Shown: positions 10,902-19,383 of the stretch, piece by piece
Layout: every line of letters starts with the position of its first letter
Numbering within the stretch: position 1 is the first letter of the stretch
NCBI GenBank assembly: GCA_900660155.1
Contig: CABFPE010000116.1
Span: forward strand, 932,160 to 952,562
Origin: Hofstenia miamia
Lineage: Eukaryota; Xenacoelomorpha; Acoela; Hofsteniidae
Direction: 5' to 3'
DNA length: 20,403 nt
Notes under the pieces: model-generated
The model's input: only the letters and a program-made list of their open reading frames with translations
What the model was told of the DNA's origin: nothing
Databases searched by the model: none
Made by a program: the position numbers and the translations under genes

Positions 10902-11074
10902 TCAATACGCTTGTTCAAGGTTTTTGCTACTTTATCGATACGCTTGGTCATTCCCATTTTTATCGATACGGTTGGTCAAAANTATATATATATATCAATA
11001 CGCTTGTTCAAGGTTTTTGCTACTTTATCGATACGCTTGGTCATTCCCATTTTTATCGATACGGTTGGTCAAAA
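10901..11074 (+). repeat. 93-bp direct duplication with internal N
   Basis: About 80 bases from ATCAATACGCTTGTTCAAGG to GGTTGGTCAAAA occur identically at 10901 and 10994. They are separated by an ambiguous base (10982) and a short TA run. Each copy holds three versions of the ATACGCTTGGTCA motif. The perfect identity plus the N suggests either a recent tandem duplication or an assembly join. Confidence 0.85.
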
Positions 11075-11089
11075 AATCGCAGTATTTGG

Positions 11090-11121
11090 ATACGTTTGGT
11101 AATTTTGTTGACCAAGCATAT
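11090..11121. repeat. Inverted repeat of the ATACGYTTGGTCAA motif, gene 3' side
   Basis: ATACGTTTGGTAA (11090-11102) faces TTGACCAAGCATAT (11108-11121) across a 5-base spacer. Arms of about 13 bases around a short core are the geometry of tyrosine-recombinase core sites. Function is inferred only. Confidence 0.6.
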
Positions 11122-11229
11122 CGATTATTATACAACTTTATAATGACTCTGATTATTTCTTGTTTCTTACAATTGATTGTATTTAATGGGGTAGACAACT
11201 ATTTCAAAACGTAAACTGAACTATACTTT

Positions 11230-12987
11230 TTATAAAACTACAAAAGTTTTGCACATCCGTACACCTTTCTGTAAGGTTTCAAAACTAATTTTTTTAGTAA
11301 AACAGACGTTATTTTTTTCAAGAATGTTTCTAACATCTTGCATTGAAATATTCTTATGAACATCTTTGAAAAAATTAAGCAGCTTAATTTCGCTTTCAGG
11401 CAAATTGCCTTCACTTCTGATTGTCAAAAGTGACTTTAAAAATTCCTTTCTAGAATTTTGAATATTTCTCCTTTGCATGTCATTAGAATCAGAGTCACTT
11501 TCATTACTAGCATATTGAACATTTTCTTTGACTCGACGTTTGTACTTAATGCGCTTGGGTGAATTAATTTTAACTAATTATGTTATATCACATTCACTTT
11601 CAGAAGACCCACTGCTAGATAAATCTCTTTTTCGTGATGATTTTCTGTCAATTAAAGGTTTTTTTGTATATGATGTAGAAGGTACATTGTTTTCATTTAA
11701 TTCAGTTTGCTCAAGAGTAATTTCATTTTGGTAAAAATTCAAAAGTTCTCCAAAGGTTTTCTCAAACGTGTTTTCTATATAGTGTTGTTCTGCAGGTTGT
11801 GAGCAGTGCCCAGTCTGCTGCAAATGTGCTTCATATATATATGACTTGCCAATTCCGACTTCTTAACGTGGTTCTCCCACATTTTTCGGACAGATGTTGG
11901 TCCGAAATCAAATGAATGAAAATCTAAAAATGCCTTTTTTATTGCATCATTGACACACCTTTTAATAGATGATTCAATTAAATTTTTTTGTTTCCAAAAA
12001 CGTAATGAGGTTCATATCCATAAGGCGTTTGAAGTCTTTTATCAGGTTCTGAATCCAATGTATTTGATCTTCATTAAATTGCATTCGTACTAAGTGTTTA
12101 TATGATGTTTTATGCTTTTTGACAATTGAAATAGAATTTTTAATTTGATTAAAATCACTAACAGTTAGTGCCAATAACGGACCTGGTCGCATGTTAAAGG
12201 AAACTTGTATTGAAAAAATCCTTTTTTAACGCTGTATGGTAAACCCTTCGTGTTAAGCATGCAATCCTTTATTTTTCCCATAATGATTTTCACAATTTTT
12301 AAGTTCGGCACTTGCTCAAACATTTGCATTTTATTTGAAATTTTTTCACAAGCAGGAGCTTTATTGTAAACCTTTATTTGCTCTTTTAAAATTGCACACC
12401 ATATATTTTTATTAAACTTCACAGAACGTTCATAAAGTTCTATGTAAGTTAAAAGAAGTTTAAACACCTGCAATTTTGTTACAACATTGATGATTTTATG
12501 TGATGCTGCTCCTTCATATTTCAAACAATTTCAGGCGATTTCATTTTTGCGTTTATGTTTTGCAAAACCTTCAATGATGTGCTTTGTTTTTTCGTCAACC
12601 GATATTGAATCTCTCTCTGTAACAAAATGGATTTTATTTCAACTGGAAACTTATCTAAAGTTGATTTATCCCTTATTTCTGCAAAATTATGCGCTTTTTG
12701 TCGCCCAACATTACAAAATCGTACCATGCAATCAGTAAATTGGTAAACTTTGAAGGTTGATTTTAGATTTCTATAATATGAAAGAAAAAATAACTTTTCG
12801 CGAGGATTCAAGTTGGTATGCGATTTTTTAAAATGTTGTCTTAAGCTAGAAATGTTTGAAAAGCAAACTTCTGAATGGCTGGTTGACGAATTGATCTTTT
12901 TCTTTTTCTTTTTGGAATAGATACAAGAACACTTTTTTCAATTTGCGTCAGAGTTTCTTCGTCCAAATCAGACAAGGAGTCTGTCAT
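11230..12987 (-). pseudogene. Crypton-like tyrosine recombinase, frameshifted
   Basis: Tyrosine recombinases of the Crypton group cut and rejoin DNA through a catalytic Tyr. From the minus-strand ATG at 12985-12987 the reading starts MTDSLSDLDEETLTQIEK and runs into a Lys/Arg-rich stretch. In a shifted frame comes VCFSNISSLRQHFKKSH (about 12812-12875), like half of a C2H2 finger. The core carries RPGPLLALTVSDF (from 12189; first catalytic Arg) and KKHKT (about 12106-12120; beta-turn Lys region). It continues with GPTSVRK (near 11884-11903; second Arg box) and QTGHCSQPAEQHY (11779-11817; His and nucleophile Tyr, like the TGHS..TAE.HY box). A Ser-rich linker and an 82-residue tail end at 11230. 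Frameshifts near 12885, 12520, 12190, 12000 and 11830 and a stop at 11578-11580 inactivate it. Assignment rests on the spacing and order of R...HK...R...H...Y. Confidence 0.6.
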
Positions 12988-13211
12988 TCTAAAACAAATA
13001 CTTTGTTAGACCAAGCGTATCGATAATTTTTCTATGTATAAATTATATATAAGTTCACTACAGCAAACATAAAATATTATATAAATTATAATGCATGTAA
13101 TACAGTGTATATTAAAGGTGTGCATAATAATATAGTAACTAGAAATTTATTACGCCAAAATTCGAGAAGATCCTAGTTAAATACGCTTAGTCAAGTTAGA
13201 AAATCCTAGTT

Positions 13212-13259
13212 GGATACGCTTGGTCAAATAAATTTGCCTTCTAATTGACCAAACGTATC
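13212..13259. repeat. Inverted repeat of the ATACGYTTGGTCAA motif, gene 5' side
   Basis: ATACGCTTGGTCAA (13214-13227) faces TTGACCAAACGTAT (13245-13258), 13 of 14 paired, across a 17-base spacer. With the pair at 11090-11121 this puts an inverted pair of the same motif on each side of the recombinase gene. Single copies also occur at 13009-13024 and 13181. Confidence 0.65.
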
Positions 13260-13264
13260 TGATA

Positions 13265-13272
13265 AATATATA

Positions 13273-13305
<33 letters not shown>
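13265..13305. repeat. TA microsatellite, right of the Crypton-like element
   Basis: Alternating T/A run with one TTTA interruption near its left end. It immediately precedes the resumption of Penelope-related sequence. Confidence 0.9.
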
Positions 13306-13307
<2 letters not shown>

Positions 13308-13343
13308 ATTGCATGATATTTGGTTAAAAATGATCAATTGCCT

Positions 13344-13705
13344 TGGATAAAATAGGACTAAAAACAGAAACCAAGATTGAAAACCTTTCAAAAGTAGTAT
13401 ATGAAATTACTTTCAACTGTGGTGCACAATACATTCAAAAGATATCAAGAAATTTACAATCAAGAATTAAAGAACACAAAAATCAATCGACCATCTCCGA
13501 TCACCTAAAGAACTGAGATATGAAATTGACATATAAAATTTTATCCACGGCAATTGATAATTTTCAACTAGGCATCATGGAATCAATTTACATAGAATTA
13601 AAGGAACCAAGCTTAAATATAAAAGATGAATATAAATGCAAACTAAATGATATTGTAAAAAATAAATTGGATGAGCACATTATTTATTACTTTGTTATTT
13701 TATAA
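13344..13705 (+). pseudogene. Penelope-like element, GIY-YIG endonuclease (right of the insertion)
   Basis: The translation shows KIENLSKVVYEITFNCGAQY (VVYEI at 13394), then YIQK (13430-13441), SRNLQSRIKEHKN, and STISDHLKN followed by a TGA at 13514-13516. After the stop it continues KLTYKILST and GIMESIYIELKEPSLN to a TAA at 13703-13705. This is the GIY-YIG domain that follows the reverse transcriptase in Penelope-like elements: VYxI...YIG.(T).R.L..R..EH...E. The Gly of YIG is Gln here, and a TGA stands where a Cys codon (TGT/TGC) is likely; the catalytic Arg and Glu (13580-13582) positions remain. It continues the frame order broken at about 10795, so both parts come from one copy. Confidence 0.85.
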
Positions 13706-15992
13706 TGGAATGCTTAAAACTCTATATTTCCTATATTTAATAATTGCTTATATTGCTGCTGTTCAAAGGAAACCAATTTTTGTAATATTCCCAATTAGTA
13801 AAGTAATGGAACGTGATATTTGCTAATAAAAAATGAGCATTTGCATTAGTATAATCTTTGCTCTAGCACTCATGGCTTTCACAAAACATTCAATATTGAT
13901 TCTTTATGATGTGTTACTGAAAAATGACGACTTGTGATTTTGCTTTACATAATTGTTCAAAATTTAATAATTTTATAAAATTATCTAAGCAATCAAATAC
14001 AGCAAAGTTAATCATAACGAAACTTTACATTGGGTTGAAATTTAGTACGGTATTCACGAAAAATCCCTTCAATTTTAACCTGGCTCTCTAAAAATGCAAG
14101 AACCACCTCTGAAAGCGAAATTAATTAACATGTATTTTCATTCCATCTTAATTACGTTCATCACATTATGTCTGCTTTACAAGCGCAATCTAGTCACGAC
14201 TTTATACATCTGTTGATAAGTTGTTTGCTATTATGTCATAAAAGACTTGGGATTGCCAATTCACGTGGCCTAACAATCTGCCACGTACCATGTGCAGATC
14301 CTTAGCATCTGAACTCGCTCCATTCTCAATCTCCAACTTGTACGGGTTCAAGACACTCCATCAACAACTAACTCACTGCATCACTTCACCTGCAGTCTCA
14401 TTTCAAAGTAGACAATTGTTTTGATACTAATCAGTGAAAGTTCTAGAGAAATCCATACTTGATACCATTTAACACACTATTCCAAAGTTTAACTCATCGA
14501 AATGCGGAATTTGACCTAAGAGATCGTCGATAACTCAACTGCTATCAATCAGCGAGAATGAAGGGCACTAATTCCAATACGTTCTGTCATAAGCGACACA
14601 CCAAGAATCATCGCTTAGACCATAAATATTCCTCCCATTTATCAATTATCTACCTGTATTTAAGGATTACTGATCCGTGTGCAATTCGAAAATGCTAGTT
14701 GTTGATTTGACCTATTTTCAGTTGGAGATTGAACAATTAGCCTTATGGCCTACGTGAAGTTCGTTTTAATTATGAAAACTTTCGAACCTTTCAATTAGTG
14801 GAGGAAACTCAAAACATAATTTAGATCGACATGTGTTACAAATATTTGACATCGTTAATAACCTTGGCTGGTTTCTTGAAGGCAACATGTATTCCAATTT
14901 TCAATCGCGGATTTTGCAAGGTACGCCTAACTTTTCGCTTATACTACTAACAATAGTTGATATTTACAGAACAACATTTACTCCCCCATCATTCTGTATT
15001 CTTCGTTCTTCTGGTACATGGCCAAAGCCAATTCTGTTCAAAAAGAGCCTTTCTAAGCAGCACTTCAAGATAATTTCAGCTAATCTTTCTACTTAACTAA
15101 ATATTCCACTTAACAATGTCCTAGGGTCGGTTAAAATAAATTACTTTGATTGGACTAAACATTCTACAATATTTTTTATTTAACATTCGCTATCTAACTA
15201 TTAGATTAATAAATTGAGGGCCTTTTCAATTACAGTTTTACTTTGTTTGACCTGAAAATACATTACTACGGTTCCTTGGTCATAAGTAGGGCAGCGCTAT
15301 GATGAGTTAATATCCAGTAACAGATTGAATCCGCTGAAACTAGGCAAATCAATCCACGCATCGACCATTTATAAGGGATCTCTACTTTTACAAATCGATT
15401 TTTAATACAGTGTAAAGTTGTCAGTTAATTATTAATAAAAGCAATGATTCTTAGTATTCTTCGAATGCAGTTACTCAATTGATTATGTTTTATTTGGGAT
15501 GCAGGGGTACACATCTTTAGAATTTTCTGCGTGAAATTAAAGTAGAAAGCACTACAAAATTAAGAATAAACAATCGACCGAAATTATACTCAAAGACTAT
15601 CTTGATGTGCAGTTTACTGATTTGTAAGCTTACAAATGTTTATTATTAAATGTTTGCTAATAGCTGAACCATGCACTCTTATTGTTCCGCTTTTAATATT
15701 ATTATTCACAATCATTAAGCAATTCATTCCACTGAAAAGATTGATTTTATACAAAGAAAACTTTATATAATTCATATGCTGCTTCAACTACTCATTTAAA
15801 TTTACAAAAATAGCTTTAATTTTTTTACCAAATGTTAGTTATTTAATCATTTAAAATGGCTTTGAAAATAAACATGGAATTCAAATATCCACGTTAGATG
15901 CTAATTCTTTTATTAAACCTCAATTGGTAAATACAAAACTACAGTAATAATGCACTGCACAAAATATTGAAAAGAATTGATAGAATTAAAAA
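13706..15992. other. Long non-coding stretch, no gene recognised
   Basis: About 2.3 kb. The part 14230-14420 is visibly richer in C and G than its surroundings and lacks stops in one plus frame for about 60 codons, but I recognise no motif. An 87-codon frame at 14833-15096 has a segment (WPKPILFKKSLSK) only vaguely like LINE reverse transcriptase, too weak to call. No RNA gene or terminal repeat pair was seen. Confidence 0.5.
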
Positions 15993-15998
15993 TTTATT
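15993..15998 (-). terminator. Poly(A) signal AATAAA for the decarboxylase
   Basis: On the minus strand AATAAA begins 20 bases after the decarboxylase stop codon. It is suitably placed for a very short 3' UTR, but AATAAA is frequent by chance in sequence this AT-rich. Confidence 0.4.
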
Positions 15999-16018
15999 AA
16001 TTATTAAATTACAACAAA

Positions 16019-17422
16019 TTACTTTCTATCGAATGCACCAGGCTTTGCCAAATCTTCAACTAATTTATCGATAACTTCTTCAGTAACATGAGGCATGCAG
16101 AAGAAATGAGCATAATCAACGGTAGTTCCATTTTCATCCAATGAGCCCATTGCCAAACTGTACTTATGCATTAAAGCATCACAGGGCTGGCGGAACCTAA
16201 CACTCAAGGAAGGCACTTTGTTTCTTGCATGAACATCTATGCTAATCTGACCATCCAATTCATCAAGCTTTCTCAAAGCATAGCGAGTTAAAGCAACAGA
16301 GCGTATTATTTCACGAACTTTCTCCGTGTAATTTTTAGAAGCCAAATTGCTCCATAATACAGCGGCCGAGAGTGCATTTCTTGATCCGGCAAAAGTAGAA
16401 TCTGGAGAACCGACGTAATCAGGGATGCTGTGAGGTTTAGCCATCAATTTCTGTCGTGTAAGATATACACCGGTGGGCCAACCTACTCCGCTCCATTTAT
16501 GGCCGCTTGTTGTTATGGACGAGACAAAAGGTAGTCTGAAATCAAAGATAGGACCAGTGTTGGTATTAGGCGGCAGCATGTCATGAGCTTCAGCAAATTT
16601 AAGGTATGGTATGTAAGAGGCTCCAAGTGCACCATCAACATGAATCCAAAAACCTTGCCTGAGTTCTTTCTTTGAAGGATCATCAGGATAATCGGGATCC
16701 TGAATTTCTCTCATGTACATTCCATGCTTTCTAACTATTTCAACCACACGTATTCCTGCTTCCTCAACGTTGTCATAAGCACCTTTGAATGTACTACCAA
16801 CATTTAGTACCACCATAACGGGATAGCCACGGGAAGAGAAGAAATCTACCAGTTTACACAATTTGTCTATGTCCACTTCACCAGGACCTGCGCCACCATC
16901 AATAGAAGGTACAAGATTAGGCCATGACCCATCTGCTGTAATTGGACACTCCCCAGGGTAACTTAGATTTCCTTCATCACCAAAATTTAAGAGCTGTACA
17001 GTGTGACAACCTTTTGGAACTGAGTAATGCGTGTCTTCACTATAGAAAATAACGGGAGTGTACATGTTTCTAGCCTTATCTAATTTTTCTTTTATTACTG
17101 CAGACGGTGTATTTTCACCCATCGTTTTTAAAGCTTTGATTTGATTTATCCATGCAGTTCGTTGCTTAGTAATGACATCTGCGTAACTGCTAAATTTAAG
17201 TTTTGAACCATTCAGATAATCTCGAGCATTCGTTACCGCATATAGGTTGCCTTCAGTGCTTCCCATTGTTAACACGTAGCCCCAGTAACTTTCAGCATCT
17301 TTTGGATCACTTGGCCATTTAGCATTCCACAGTGACGCATAATAATCTAAAACATTTCTCTCCAATGCCTTCGTGTTCAGCTTCATAGTGCCATTAACAA
17401 ACGGGTCGCTTTGAGAAGTCAC
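16019..17422 (-). CDS. PLP-dependent group II decarboxylase, histidine/serine decarboxylase-like (5' end uncertain)
   Basis: A 467-residue uninterrupted frame of a fold-type I pyridoxal-phosphate decarboxylase, which would remove the carboxyl group of an amino acid to give an amine in the cytosol. Visible features are DPFVNGT (6-12, N-terminal motif of the family), GSTEGNLY (54-61, phosphate-binding turn), DTHYSVPKG (130-138, His132 stacking on PLP), HVDGALG (261-267, Asp263 to the pyridine N) and SGHKW (306-310, Lys309 forming the Schiff base). SGHK is the form seen in bacterial histidine and plant serine decarboxylases; animal AADC, HDC and GAD have N(A/P)HK-type motifs. The substrate cannot be told. 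The frame opens at a GTG with no good ATG, directly after a TAA that ends the hAT frame, and the usual family residues before DPF are missing. So the true start or a 5' exon is elsewhere, or the copy is 5' truncated. All catalytic residues are intact. Confidence 0.88.
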   Translation of the reverse strand: MTSQSDPFVNGTMKLNTKALERNVLDYYASLWNAKWPSDPKDAESYWGYVLTMGSTEGNLYAVTNARDYLNGSKLKFSSYADVITKQRTAWINQIKALKTMGENTPSAVIKEKLDKARNMYTPVIFYSEDTHYSVPKGCHTVQLLNFGDEGNLSYPGECPITADGSWPNLVPSIDGGAGPGEVDIDKLCKLVDFFSSRGYPVMVVLNVGSTFKGAYDNVEEAGIRVVEIVRKHGMYMREIQDPDYPDDPSKKELRQGFWIHVDGALGASYIPYLKFAEAHDMLPPNTNTGPIFDFRLPFVSSITTSGHKWSGVGWPTGVYLTRQKLMAKPHSIPDYVGSPDSTFAGSRNALSAAVLWSNLASKNYTEKVREIIRSVALTRYALRKLDELDGQISIDVHARNKVPSLSVRFRQPCDALMHKYSLAMGSLDENGTTVDYAHFFCMPHVTEEVIDKLVEDLAKPGAFDRK

Positions 17423-17931
17423 TTATGACATCTTTATATTCAATGATCGATTTATAAAAATTCCAGGATTTTCATGATTACCTTTTCCAACATTTACATT
17501 TTCAGTTACAAATAGAACACAATACCGGCAGAATGTACCTTGTCTACAGTGACTCCATGTCAACAACGGACTGAAATCGTTCAGGTATGAGTGCTTAAAA
17601 CGGCGACTACTTTTGCCTTGAATCACTTCTGGAAAAATATATCCCATGTCTAGAGTCCAATAGGTCGTGAAAACATTGTATTTCTGTTCCTCTGAAGTAA
17701 TCCTTCCACAAAAAAGACCAATGTTCCATTGCGACAGTTCAGTAGCAACAACACTCAACGATGATAATGTGGATATTTCGGGTTCGGTAGTACACGAAGA
17801 TGTGCAGGGTGTAGGTTGAATGGCAACAGTTGATAATGATGGCTCTATATTGGTAATTTCTTCATCAGAATCTCTATCTTCCCTTTTTCTTTTCTATGTA
17901 AAAACGAATTAATTGACGATTGTTTTGACAT
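17423..17931 (-). pseudogene. hAT transposase N-terminus with TTF-type zinc finger (ZMYM1-like)
   Basis: The minus-strand ATG at 17929-17931 gives MSKQSSINSFF, a start typical of TTF-domain hAT transposases. After a frameshift near 17895 it continues KRKREDRDSDEE, an acidic/Ser-Thr linker, and the TTF zinc finger YIFPEV...FKHSYLNDFSPLLTW...GTFCRYCVLF (about 17500-17640), where FCRYC is the C-x2-C. It ends PGIFINRSLNIKMS-stop at 17423-17425. The family continues with a dimerisation and RNase H-like domain of several hundred residues, none of which is present. The frame stops exactly where the decarboxylase frame begins, in the same phase. Confidence 0.82.
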
Positions 17932-18316
17932 GTTTGATGATATTCTATAAAAAATATAGGAGTTTAAAAATAGTGTAATTACTTTCATCAATAAAATAAA
18001 ACCTATTACAGCAAATAGCATTTATAGATATTTTCATATTAAAGTTAACGGTGGTTTTACTCAAATATATAATTAGTATCAGCTTAAACATTTCAAAAAT
18101 ATTTAGAAATTAATATTTATTTTGGTCAACGGTAAGTTTGAAAGTTACTTTATTAATCAATACCAGTTCATTTAGAGTAAAAAATAACATTTCTAGATAC
18201 AAAATTTAAGAACATCATCTCATTACTAAAATTGATTATATATTGATTCATAATTTGTTTGTTCAAAGAATTTCGGGAAGGGCAAATGCCCTTAATGCCC
18301 CCTGGTTTCGCCACTG
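17423..18316 (-). mobile_element. hAT element, 5' half (TIR plus transposase N-terminus)
   Basis: On the minus strand the element begins at 18316 with CAGTGGCGAAACCAGG and a GGGCATTTGCCC palindrome, a terminus typical of TTF/ZMYM-type hAT elements. An AT-rich leader of about 385 bp follows, then the transposase start at 17931. It ends abruptly near 17420. No matching 3' terminus was seen downstream to 13700, so the rest is deleted or lies elsewhere. An 8-bp target duplication, if any, would be ATTCCTTG (18317-18324); its partner was not found. Confidence 0.75.
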
Positions 18317-18783
18317 ATTCCTTGTACATTGGCATGTGTATTCTAGATATATGAGAACCAATATCTTAACTGAGCACTCAACAAACTTTCATCCTGCAAA
18401 ATTATTATTTTTGTATTTTTTTAGCTCAGCAAAATCAAACATACAATTCATATTGTGTACAGTTTCATTGTTTAATTAAAAATACTATATAACCGATCTA
18501 GAATAGCTTGTGGAAAGTGATTTTAAAAGCATAGTATAATAGACATCCCTAAAAGTTTCAAAGAAAGGATCTTGATGCATTAACAAATAGCTATATTGCC
18601 AATTTACTTGTTATAGATATTCTAGTTAGACTACATTCCATTGGGACAGGAACAAGAATCACTCGAACTTATTGAAAACATTCATTGAAAAACGTTAATA
18701 AAATGATGATGCATTCAAAGATAAGTTCCTCAAAACTTAGGTATGTCGGATGGACCTTCAATGCTCTTTAGATAACTACTGAT
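18317..18783. other. AT-rich spacer, no gene seen
   Basis: No open frame, repeat pair or motif recognised between the hAT terminus and the decarboxylase fragment. Confidence 0.6.
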
Positions 18784-18960
18784 AATCATTCAAGGAAAAA
18801 ACCCAGGCAAGGTCATTGGATTCATTTTGATGGTGTACTTGGAGCCTCTTACATACCATACCTTAAATTTGTTGAAATTCATGAAATGCTGCCGCCTAAT
18901 ACCGACACTTGTCCTAACTTTGATTTCAGACTACCCTTTGTCTCTTCTATAACAACAGTC
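18784..18960 (+). pseudogene. Decarboxylase fragment, inverted partial copy
   Basis: The plus-strand reading QGHWIHFDGVLGASYIPYLK followed by FVEIHEMLPPNT, then FDFRLPFVSSITT, matches residues about 249-305 of the decarboxylase at 16019-17422, which lies on the opposite strand. DNA similarity starts already at TTCAAGGAAAAAACCCAGGC (the gene has TTCAAAGAAAGAACTCAGGC) and ends just before the SGHK lysine motif, where a TAG follows. By eye about nine in ten bases agree. Several changes alter residues of the PLP site region (HVDGALG to HFDGVLG). It is an isolated remnant with no start and no catalytic lysine. Confidence 0.92.
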
Positions 18961-19383
18961 TAGCTACAAAATTCTTCAAAATCTATTTTCATTCATACTA
19001 AATACGGAATATTTCAAACTATAAGTAAGCAATATCAATACAATAATTGGACCTTCGGAAATACCACTATGGTGCATTAAGGATTGTGCAAATTTAATTA
19101 TTAGTTCTTTGTGGTTTATTGTCAGTAATCACTTCGATAAACAAAATAACTTTTCGTTAATGTGAAAATTTGCAACTGCTTCTCTTATATTTATATTTAA
19201 AATAATAGGATAACCCACCAAAATGTTGCCATGCTCCATATCAATTTCATCTTTTACAAAAAATGTCAAAATTTGATATTTGACAAAAAACAGTTATCTG
19301 TCGTAAAAGGCTATTAAGCAATTATTATACTAAATGCGAACAATAGAGATCTTATGTCGATAATATCAACCTTGTCACCCATT
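18961..19383. other. AT-rich spacer, no gene seen
   Basis: No motif recognised. It may include decayed 5' sequence of the LINE fragment that follows. Confidence 0.5.

Larger units (their letters stand above)
10869..13305 (-). mobile_element. Crypton-like tyrosine-recombinase element inserted in the Penelope-like element
   Basis: A 2.4-kb block that splits the Penelope-like retroelement. It contains a minus-strand tyrosine-recombinase gene (11230-12987), is bracketed by TA microsatellites, and carries repeated ATACGCTTGGTCAA motifs on both sides of the gene. Plus-orientation copies (some diverged) are at 10904, 10936, 10964, 10997, 11029, 11057, 11090, 13181 and 13214; minus-orientation copies at 11108-11125, 13009-13024 and 13245-13258. 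The exact ends are uncertain because the TA runs may belong to the target or to the element. Cryptons usually lack long terminal inverted repeats, which fits. Confidence 0.6.

Noticed and set aside
10842..11214. Two overlapping plus-strand frames of 86 and 96 codons
   Set aside because: They translate the TA microsatellite and the duplicated motif repeats and include the ambiguous base; not genes.
12487..12738. 83-codon plus-strand frame
   Set aside because: Antisense shadow of the tyrosine-recombinase pieces on the minus strand.
14833..15096. 87-codon plus-strand frame with WPKPILFKKSLSK resembling the LINE reverse transcriptase block before NYRPIS
   Set aside because: Only a few residues fit, the NYRPIS block is not legible and no neighbouring motif supports it.
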